From: JAWKTM01 sp041399085
Lineage (GTDB): Bacteria; Planctomycetota; Planctomycetia; Pirellulales; Pirellulaceae
Length of the DNA: 22,978 nucleotides
Direction: 5' to 3'
NCBI GenBank assembly: GCA_041399085.1
Contig: JAWKTM010000094.1
Span: 1-22,978, forward strand
A model generated the notes under the pieces. That model had not been told where the DNA came from, did no database searches, and saw only the letters and a program-made list of their open reading frames with translations. This document shows, piece by piece, positions 17,280-22,978 of the stretch. Position numbers and translations under genes: made by a program. Every line of letters starts with the position of its first letter. The first letter of the stretch is position 1.

Positions 17280-18032
17280 CTAAACGGGCATGATCCGAAG
17301 CGCACGGCAAGTTTCTTCGTAACTCGCTTCCAAATCCAGCAAAATTGCCAGTTCATCGTTCAACCAAATCGGCAACGACGGAAGCGACTCGCCAACCGCG
17401 AGTGGATAAGCCCAGGCTTCGATCCGCGAGTGCCCATTATCGCATCGTCCACGGCAAGTTGCGGCATAGGTAGGCGTCGCCTTCTGAAAGTCTGGGTCAT
17501 CGGCGTCCATCGTCGAAAGCAATTCAAGGTATAAATTCGACTGCCGGGTTGTCACCAGATCCACAATCGACACGCACACCCGCTTCTGCAGCAATGCGGC
17601 ACACTTCGCCACGAACGCTTGGCGACTTCGGGGACGATCCTTGTTGGCCGGACTCACAATCTCAATTGCCGCCACAAGCTGGCGATGGTGTGTGTGATCG
17701 TGGATCAGCACCTCATACTCGTATTCGTCATTCAAATTCGCGTCGACAACCAGCGTGGGAAGCGGCGGTGCGTATACGGCCGCGCCTCCCTCGGTGGTTC
17801 GATTATCGCCAGACTTCTCGGAAACGCCAGCACTCGGTTGCCACGCATGATCTTCGAACGTGGAGACGTCAATCTCATAGAAACTGCCGAGGTGGACGCG
17901 AGGCTCGGCCGAATACCCGGCGGGCAGCACTCGTGCCAGTTGCTGCACGATGGTCATGGGCCAACCGCCGTGAAAGCCCTCCCAAGAGTGACGTGCGGAA
18001 ATCGGCGGATTGAAATGATCGTGAAGTGGCAT
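17280..18032 (-). CDS. DUF4058 family protein
   Basis: Protein of 250 residues. The opening MPLHDHFNPP followed by SWEGFHGGWPMTIVQQL and LPAGY.AEPRVHLG.FYEIDV is characteristic of DUF4058. A central EIVSPANKDR, preceded by a beta-rich segment and followed by an alpha-helical AFVAKCAALLQ and VSIVDLVT, resembles the core of Uma2-type PD-(D/E)XK proteins, so a nuclease-like fold is possible. This is inference and no activity is shown. The end of the protein is DLEASYEETCRALRIM. The start is supported by TTAGGAGAT upstream. It is followed after the spacer 17241-17279 by the hairpin element and faces the transporter gene. These families are expanded in planctomycetes and cyanobacteria, with unknown roles. 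Confidence 0.82.
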   Translation of the reverse strand: MPLHDHFNPPISARHSWEGFHGGWPMTIVQQLARVLPAGYSAEPRVHLGSFYEIDVSTFEDHAWQPSAGVSEKSGDNRTTEGGAAVYAPPLPTLVVDANLNDEYEYEVLIHDHTHHRQLVAAIEIVSPANKDRPRSRQAFVAKCAALLQKRVCVSIVDLVTTRQSNLYLELLSTMDADDPDFQKATPTYAATCRGRCDNGHSRIEAWAYPLAVGESLPSLPIWLNDELAILLDLEASYEETCRALRIMPV

Positions 18033-18036
18033 ATGT

Positions 18037-18043
18037 ATCTCCT
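18037..18043 (-). promoter_or_regulatory. Shine-Dalgarno of the DUF4058 gene
   Basis: AGGAGAT on the minus strand, a few nt before the ATG at 18032, supports this start. Confidence 0.65.
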
Positions 18044-18102
18044 AATTCACGGTCGCCGTCCATCTGGCGCGAAGCCGGATCTCTTTCGGCCCGCTTGCTC
18101 TC

Positions 18103-19053
18103 TTATGCCATCAACCACAAAAACGCCTCGTCGGCCTCGCGCCGCTTCGTTTCCTCTTCGACATAGCGACGCAGCACGTAATACCCATACAACGTTTTAA
18201 TGCGGTGCGTCAGCCGGGCCTCGTCACGTTTTAACATACCTTCCCAGTACATCGGATCGCGAGGATCGTGATTGGATTTTACAACCGGACCAAGCTCGTC
18301 TCCGACATCGGGCAAGGAACGGTGCAATCGGATGTGATAGTGATGGGCCGGCAGCCCTTGTCGAGCTAAATCCTTGTACCCAAACCGATCCAGTTCCAAA
18401 ATGGCGGCCGTATGATTGACCAGGTGCCACAGCCCGCCGAAGCCCTGCTTCTTAATCTCCGCCGTCGCGATTAGTTCGTCGATCATTACACCAGCCATCT
18501 CATTAACCGACGCATAGGCTGGGAAGTCGTTTGCCGCATCCAACCGCACTTGATTCCCCGTTTTCCAACCGGTCGGCTTGCCGTAATAACCGCGTCCGGC
18601 ATGGGCCCCGTTGAAGCCCGCGATCAACTTACGAACTCCCGCCAAAACCGCTGGAGTCGCCATGTCGGTATGATCGCTCAAAGCGCGAATCGCAATCGCG
18701 GCGAAGATCACATTGTGCCCCGATTGGCGCGTCTCCCCAATGTTCCGAGCCAACGCCTCGGCAAGCGTGCGAATTGCTTCCGCGTTGGCGGGGCCGTCCG
18801 GCAGCGGCTCGAACAACGCTTCCGCCGTGAGTCCCGTTTGTTTGACGTTCCACCAAATCGCCTCCTCACCGGCAATGATCCGCTTCAGCTCGCCCGTGAT
18901 CCCCGCGAACACCGCGTCGTCCCAATCGGCGTGATCCTCGCCCAAGAAATAACCGGCCACCACCGCAGCCCCCAAATGCCCGGCCATCGTTCCGGCTTTG
19001 TGCGCGTTGGCAAGTCCCTGAATGCCCGTTTGAAGATACTCGAAATCAATCAT
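18103..19053 (-). CDS. Unrecognised mostly helical protein
   Basis: Protein of 316 residues from ATG at 19053. The open frame extends to 19131, but AGGAGA 7 nt before 19053 and the poor sequence of the extension favour the shorter form. I do not recognise the family. No signal peptide or membrane segment is evident; the N-terminus is MIDFEYLQTGIQGL. The chain looks alpha-helical, with His and Asp clustered in conserved-looking spots: AGHLGAAVVAGYFLGEDHADWDD, SGHNVIFAAIA, GGLWHLVNHTAAIL, and LPAHHYHIRLHRSLPD (parts). These could be metal ligands, but that is a guess. It ends with a charged helical stretch (YVEEETKRREADEAF). It lies 70 nt downstream of the DUF4058 start, possibly without functional link, and is divergent from the M20 gene. 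Confidence 0.8.
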   Translation of the reverse strand: MIDFEYLQTGIQGLANAHKAGTMAGHLGAAVVAGYFLGEDHADWDDAVFAGITGELKRIIAGEEAIWWNVKQTGLTAEALFEPLPDGPANAEAIRTLAEALARNIGETRQSGHNVIFAAIAIRALSDHTDMATPAVLAGVRKLIAGFNGAHAGRGYYGKPTGWKTGNQVRLDAANDFPAYASVNEMAGVMIDELIATAEIKKQGFGGLWHLVNHTAAILELDRFGYKDLARQGLPAHHYHIRLHRSLPDVGDELGPVVKSNHDPRDPMYWEGMLKRDEARLTHRIKTLYGYYVLRRYVEEETKRREADEAFLWLMA

Positions 19054-19060
19054 CGCGGAT

Positions 19061-19066
19061 TCTCCT
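19061..19066 (-). promoter_or_regulatory. Shine-Dalgarno that sets the start of the 316-residue protein
   Basis: AGGAGA on the minus strand, 7 nt before the ATG at 19053. It is the reason for not using the longer open frame to 19131. Confidence 0.65.
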
Positions 19067-19222
19067 GCTGGGAAACATTGGCGAGTGTCCACGACAGGTT
19101 CACAAACTGGGTCACCCGCCCGCTTCGACACTCAACTATGATCCTACGATAGTCCCAGGCCCGCTTCCAGCTTTCCCAATCCGAGCGCCGCGCCTCCGTT
19201 CCCTTGAACCAGGAATCGTCCC

Positions 19223-20566
19223 ATGAGATGCGTCTACCTCGCCATCACGTTCGCCACGCTCGTTTCGCGGCTGGCCTATGCCGACGACCCGTCCGCGAAC
19301 TTGACGCTCGCTCCGCAAACAGTCCAACAAATTCAGACGCTAGTTGCCGCCGAGTACCCGTCGCTCGACGCGCTCTACAAACACCTGCATTCCCATCCCG
19401 AACTTTCGCTTGCCGAGCGTGAGACATCGGCTCGAATCGCCCAGGAACTGCGCGACGCCGGTTGCCAAGTCACCGAGAGTGTCGGCGGCTATGGCGTGGT
19501 GGGCGTGCTCGAAAACGGGGACGGTCCCACGATTATGATTCGCGCGGACATGGACGCTCTACCAATCGTCGAACAGACCGGGTTGTCGTATGCCAGCCGA
19601 GTCACCGCGAAAGACAAACATGGCCAAACCGTGGGTGTGATGCATGCCTGCGGACACGACGTGAACATGACATGCTTGGTCGGCACGGCTCGCATGATGA
19701 ATGCCATGCGGGACAAGTGGACTGGCACAATCGTCTTTGTCGGCCAGCCCGCCGAGGAAATCGGCGCGGGAGCCGAAATGATGTTGGCCGACGGGTTGTT
19801 CCATCGCTTTCCCCGCCCCGACCTCTGCTTGGCCACACACTGTGATGCCCGTTATCCACACGGCCACATCAACTTTCGCTCGGGGCAGATGCAAGCCAAT
19901 GTGGATTCGGTCGACATCACCGTGCTAGGAAAGGGCGGGCACGGCGCGGCTCCACATACCACGATCGATCCCATTGTGATCGCCGCCCGTCTGGTGCTGG
20001 ACCTGCAAACGATTGTGAGCCGCGAACTGAACCCATTGAGTCCCGCCGTGGTAACCGTGGGATCGATCCACGGCGGCACGAAGCACAACATTATTCCGGA
20101 CGAAGTCAAGCTGCAATTGACGGTTCGCACGACGACCGACGAAGTGCGCGAGCACACGCTGGCCGCCATCCGTCGTATCGCCAAAGCCGCCGCGGCCGCT
20201 GCCAACGCCCCGGATCCGCGAGTTGAGATCGACGAACGCTTCACACCGTCGCTCGTGAACGACCCCGAACTAACGGCTCGCACGGTAGGTCTATTTCGAC
20301 AGGTGTTCGGCGAAGATCGAATTCACGAACGCCCGATGAGCTTGGGGGGCGAAGATTTTAGCCGCTATATTCGAGCCGGCGTGCCGGGCTTCTACTATTT
20401 CATCGGCAGCGCCCCGCCTGAACTCGTCGCGGCGGCCCGAGCGAATGGGCCGCCGCTCACGCAAACTCACACGAACGCCTATTATCCAATCCCTAAACCC
20501 ACCATCACAACCGGCGTCGTGTCGATGACCTCGGCGGTCATGGCTCTCATGAAGCCAGAACCATGA
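19223..20566 (+). CDS. Secreted M20 family amidohydrolase (M20D, hippurate hydrolase-like)
   Basis: Protein of 447 residues. The N-terminal MRCVYLAITFATLVSRLAYA looks like a signal peptide. M20D motifs in order: RADMDALP (107-113), MHACGHD (140-146, with the Cys and His metal ligands), GQPAEE (174-179, with the catalytic/metal Glu pair), H206 in LATHCDAR, and LGGEDFSRY near the C-terminus, then QTHTNAYYP carrying the last His ligand. The family hydrolyses N-acyl amino acids or similar amides with two metal ions; the exact substrate cannot be read. The start is ATG at 19223 with AGGA 8 nt upstream. The 169-nt spacer to the divergent gene probably holds promoters for both. Confidence 0.93.
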   Translation: MRCVYLAITFATLVSRLAYADDPSANLTLAPQTVQQIQTLVAAEYPSLDALYKHLHSHPELSLAERETSARIAQELRDAGCQVTESVGGYGVVGVLENGDGPTIMIRADMDALPIVEQTGLSYASRVTAKDKHGQTVGVMHACGHDVNMTCLVGTARMMNAMRDKWTGTIVFVGQPAEEIGAGAEMMLADGLFHRFPRPDLCLATHCDARYPHGHINFRSGQMQANVDSVDITVLGKGGHGAAPHTTIDPIVIAARLVLDLQTIVSRELNPLSPAVVTVGSIHGGTKHNIIPDEVKLQLTVRTTTDEVREHTLAAIRRIAKAAAAAANAPDPRVEIDERFTPSLVNDPELTARTVGLFRQVFGEDRIHERPMSLGGEDFSRYIRAGVPGFYYFIGSAPPELVAAARANGPPLTQTHTNAYYPIPKPTITTGVVSMTSAVMALMKPEP

Positions 20567-20589
20567 CGCACATTGAACTAAACCTCGCA

Positions 20590-20623
20590 ATCACAACACC
20601 GCCAGTCCAACATATGTTGTGAT
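20590..20623. terminator. 9-bp inverted repeat in a convergent spacer, candidate two-way terminator
   Basis: ATCACAACA (20590-20598) pairs exactly with TGTTGTGAT (20615-20623) around a 16-nt loop. The right arm also lies inside a palindrome CAACATATGTTG (20608-20619). It sits in the 85-nt spacer between the ends of the M20 gene and the SGNH-DUF1080 gene, a typical place for a shared terminator. There is no T-tract on either side. Confidence 0.4.
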
Positions 20624-20651
20624 GGCACGATGTGATCGCGATCGGTTGCCG

Positions 20652-21986
20652 TTACGGCAATTCCTTGATCCGAATCCGCCGATACTCCATCTGACCGCGA
20701 TCGCCCTCCAAACCAATGCCGCCCGTCTCGGGCACCGCGAACTCCGCATTCAGCACTTCGCCGTTGCACGTGCAATGAGCCCTCGTTCCCTTGACTTCGA
20801 TAACCAGCTCGTTCCATTGTTGTGGCAAATAGTGTTTCAGTTCGGTATAAGGTCCCGCCAACAGATAGTCGCGACACTGTAGCTGAGGACCACGGACAAA
20901 TACGCCGCTGTCCGCGTAGGGCGTCGCGCGAAACTCTAGCTTCAGGATAAAGTCGCGAGGAAACTCTCGCGTCGTCCACAACTGCTGAATGCGTCGCCCT
21001 TCGGCTGGCGTGGTCACGACCAAACGCCCGTTGATCGCCACATAGCGTCCGTCGTCGCTGGCCTTCTTGCCGTCGAAGCTGACCGCCTTTGGCACCGCCG
21101 GCCGAGCGATCGCGCTGTTAGGATTCTTGGGTTTAGGTGTCGCCCGAAATCCCCATCCCGTGAGATCCTTGCCGTTGAATAGGCTGACGAAACCAGGTTC
21201 CAGTTGGAACTCATCGGCCTCCGTTTCCAAATATCCCAGCGTCGCGAAAATCGGCCGCAGCGCCGCGGCCCACTTGGCGTAGCCGGCTTGGTTCGGGTGC
21301 AGCAAATCAGGAAACTCGGCCGCCTTCGCATTGCCGTTCTCGTCCGCGAACAGTTGCCAAGTCTCCAACACCACAATTTGCGAATCCCCCTTCACCGCCT
21401 CGGCGAGCAACTCATTCACGCGCTGAATCTTGTCCGCCGGCCGACGCTTGGTCTCCGAACTAGGAAACACTTTGCATAGGAGGATCGGCATCGAGCCGTT
21501 GTGCTCCTTCAACGCGGCAATAATCAATTTCACGTTCGCCGCGATCGTTTCCGGTTCGGCTTGTTCCTCCAGATCGTTGGTCCCCATCAGCATCACAACG
21601 GCCCGAGGATTCAACGATAGGACATCTTCTTGTAGCCGTATCAGCATCCCACGCGTCGTATCGCCGCTAATGCCACGATTGGCCACTTTCAGTTCGCCAA
21701 AGCTACCACTCATCGTGTCGCCCCAGCCCTGTGTGATCGAGTCGCCCAGGAACACGACGGCGTTCTGATCGCGCTCGACCTGCTTGGCCCAGCCGCTACG
21801 TTTCGCTTGCCAAAGATTACGGAACCAGTCGTAACGCCGAATCGGTCCGGCGCCGGGCAAGCCGTCGTCCGTAGCGGGGATCGCAAACTTGCCCGCCGTT
21901 TCGTCCGCCGCCCGAACCGTTGCCAGACCTGGCATCCATAACAAGAACGCAAGTAACAAAGTAGTAGATCGCTTCATAAAACTCAT
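20652..21986 (-). CDS. Secreted SGNH/GDSL hydrolase fused to a DUF1080 domain
   Basis: Protein of 444 residues from ATG at 21986. Longer frame to 22061 would nearly reach the upstream gene's stop and has no signal-like start; an alternative ATG lies at 21977. MKRSTTLLLAFLLWMPGLATVRA is a signal peptide. The SGNH part shows FLGDSITQGW (Ser83), NRGISGDT (block II), MGTND (Asn137, block III) and DLLHPNQAGY (Asp227/His230). It is of the acetylhydrolase-like type and probably acts as an esterase on sugars or lipids. From about residue 267 (VSLFNGKDLTGW) a DUF1080 domain follows with ADSGVFVRGPQ and QMEYRRIRIKELP; this domain is a LamG-like sugar hydrolase/binding fold. Together this suggests a periplasmic carbohydrate-active enzyme. 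It lies 59 nt after the PQQ-like gene. Confidence 0.92.
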   Translation of the reverse strand: MSFMKRSTTLLLAFLLWMPGLATVRAADETAGKFAIPATDDGLPGAGPIRRYDWFRNLWQAKRSGWAKQVERDQNAVVFLGDSITQGWGDTMSGSFGELKVANRGISGDTTRGMLIRLQEDVLSLNPRAVVMLMGTNDLEEQAEPETIAANVKLIIAALKEHNGSMPILLCKVFPSSETKRRPADKIQRVNELLAEAVKGDSQIVVLETWQLFADENGNAKAAEFPDLLHPNQAGYAKWAAALRPIFATLGYLETEADEFQLEPGFVSLFNGKDLTGWGFRATPKPKNPNSAIARPAVPKAVSFDGKKASDDGRYVAINGRLVVTTPAEGRRIQQLWTTREFPRDFILKLEFRATPYADSGVFVRGPQLQCRDYLLAGPYTELKHYLPQQWNELVIEVKGTRAHCTCNGEVLNAEFAVPETGGIGLEGDRGQMEYRRIRIKELP

Positions 21987-22045
21987 GATGTGATTCCCAA
22001 GTTGAGATGTCATGCACGGCGTGATACAGACGGACGGGTTGTTCG

Positions 22046-22978
22046 TTAATCGGAAAAGCAAAACAAACTATCGGCGCTCCGCACGAAAAGCTGGTTTCCG
22101 ACCGGCGCTGGCGTGGCGTCGACCGGCTCGCCCACATCGTTGGTCGCCACGATCTCTAACTTGCCCGCGTCTTTAATCACCACAATCTTGCCGCTCCGAT
22201 CGGTCAAGTACACATAGCCGCCGGCGGCGATCGGCGAGGCATACGTGCTGCTCATGCCAGGGATTCGTTCGGCCGTGAAATACGGTTCGCCCGTTTTGGC
22301 ATTCACACATGTGAGCAACCCCGTCTTGGCCTTATAAAAATACAACCGCTCACCGGACAACAACGGCGAGGCCACGTCGGGTGTATCACGCGTCAGCTCC
22401 CAGGCAACGCTGTCGGTCCCTTCGATGTCGCCTCGTCCCGTCGGCCGAAACGCGCCCATGAACGATCCGCGAAAACCGCTCCCCACATAGACCAATCCAT
22501 CGCCAGCCACGGCCGAAGCCGCCGGCCGCTCGGTCTGCCCGCCACAACGCCACAGCTCCTCGCCGCTCTTCAAATCATAAGCACGGGCAAAGTTCTGACC
22601 GTTCATCACGACTTGCTTACGGCCGTCCACTTGCACGACCAGCGGCGTCGACCAATTCGTCGGCTCATCGCGGCGAGCCTGCCACACCGTGGCGCCGGTC
22701 GCCTTGTTCAAGGCATATAACGACGAGGGGCCTTCGTGGTCCCACGGGACCAGAATGAGATCGTCCACCAACGTCGGCGAACTTCCCTCACCGAAACTGT
22801 TGCGAGTATCCATCTGGCCGAAATCATCGCGCTTCCATACCAATTCACCGTCCATGGTATAGCAATACAATCCGCGCGATCCGAAGTGGCTATAAACATG
22901 CTGGCCGTCGGTGCAAGGCGACGCCGACGCATAGCCATTGGTCGAGTGCGTCCCCTGATGCGGCACGGTCTGCACGGC
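22046..22978 (-). CDS. PQQ-like beta-propeller protein, 5' end cut by the window
   Basis: At least 310 residues are visible and the frame remains open at the window end, so the N-terminus (with the expected signal peptide) is missing. Repeats with the PQQ-propeller pattern occur: GSRGLYCYTMDGELVWKRD, LYALNKATGATVWQARRD, AYDLKSGEELWRC, LTCVNAKTGEPYFTAERI, VYLTDRSGKIVVIKD. They are joined by SPTLVDDLILV, ASAVAGDGLVYVGSG and ASPIAAGGYVYLTD. The proteins bind ligands or partners via the propeller, and in planctomycetes most are not quinoprotein enzymes; no dehydrogenase residues are seen here. It is upstream of, and in the same direction as, the SGNH-DUF1080 gene with 59 nt between, so co-transcription is likely. 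Confidence 0.92.
   Translation of the reverse strand, partial: AVQTVPHQGTHSTNGYASASPCTDGQHVYSHFGSRGLYCYTMDGELVWKRDDFGQMDTRNSFGEGSSPTLVDDLILVPWDHEGPSSLYALNKATGATVWQARRDEPTNWSTPLVVQVDGRKQVVMNGQNFARAYDLKSGEELWRCGGQTERPAASAVAGDGLVYVGSGFRGSFMGAFRPTGRGDIEGTDSVAWELTRDTPDVASPLLSGERLYFYKAKTGLLTCVNAKTGEPYFTAERIPGMSSTYASPIAAGGYVYLTDRSGKIVVIKDAGKLEIVATNDVGEPVDATPAPVGNQLFVRSADSLFCFSD

Noticed and set aside
19137..19142. TATGAT as -10 box for the M20 gene
   Set aside because: No matching -35 element at 16-18 nt; planctomycete promoters are poorly defined.

Overview
The window reads as chromosome from a planctomycete, most likely a Pirellula-like lineage. The reasons are the GC-rich sequence and a gene content that is diagnostic of the phylum: a cytochrome-type PSCyt1/DUF1549/DUF1553 protein paired with a DUF1501 protein, a second DUF1501 protein, a GDSL hydrolase fused to DUF1080, secreted NHL, WD40 and PQQ-like beta-propellers, and a MoxR/DUF58/VWA gene cluster. 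No RNA genes, CRISPR arrays, transposases or phage genes were seen. There is no gene-free stretch longer than about 215 bases.

Left part (1-8198, + strand): a probable operon of an NHL-repeat protein (cut by the window edge), a 1052-residue membrane protein with VWA and glutamine-amidotransferase-like folds, a MoxR AAA+ ATPase, a DUF58 protein, and a BatA-like VWA membrane protein. The DUF58 and BatA-like genes overlap by ATGA. The family picture is a MoxR chaperone-like ATPase acting with DUF58 and membrane VWA proteins. The substrate is not known from the sequence.

Middle part (8413-12862, + strand): a PSCyt1-DUF1549-DUF1553 gene followed by a DUF1501 gene, the standard planctomycete pair. 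Both are broken by many small indels, while the encoded protein is still easy to follow across three frames. The indels fall in bursts (about 10.1-11.25 kb and 11.88-12.4 kb), and the rest of the window is clean. I read this as more likely a local consensus error than old decay, but the sequence alone cannot settle it.

Right part: on the minus strand, a second DUF1501 gene (13914-15308) runs into a WD40 gene through a TAATG stop-start overlap. Divergent from it is an Nramp-like transporter (15456-17078) that lacks the usual metal ligands and carries a charged helical insert. A convergent spacer then holds a 105-bp element of two identical hairpins inside an outer inverted repeat. It is followed on the minus strand by a DUF4058 gene and an unrecognised 316-residue protein. 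A secreted M20 amidohydrolase (+) is divergent from that protein. The last two genes are on the minus strand: an SGNH hydrolase-DUF1080 fusion and a PQQ-like beta-propeller protein cut by the window end.

No clearly new defence or mobile system was found. The most interesting leads are the paired-hairpin element, the Nramp-like protein with an altered metal site, the multi-domain VWA/GATase protein of the MoxR cluster, and the indel bursts.
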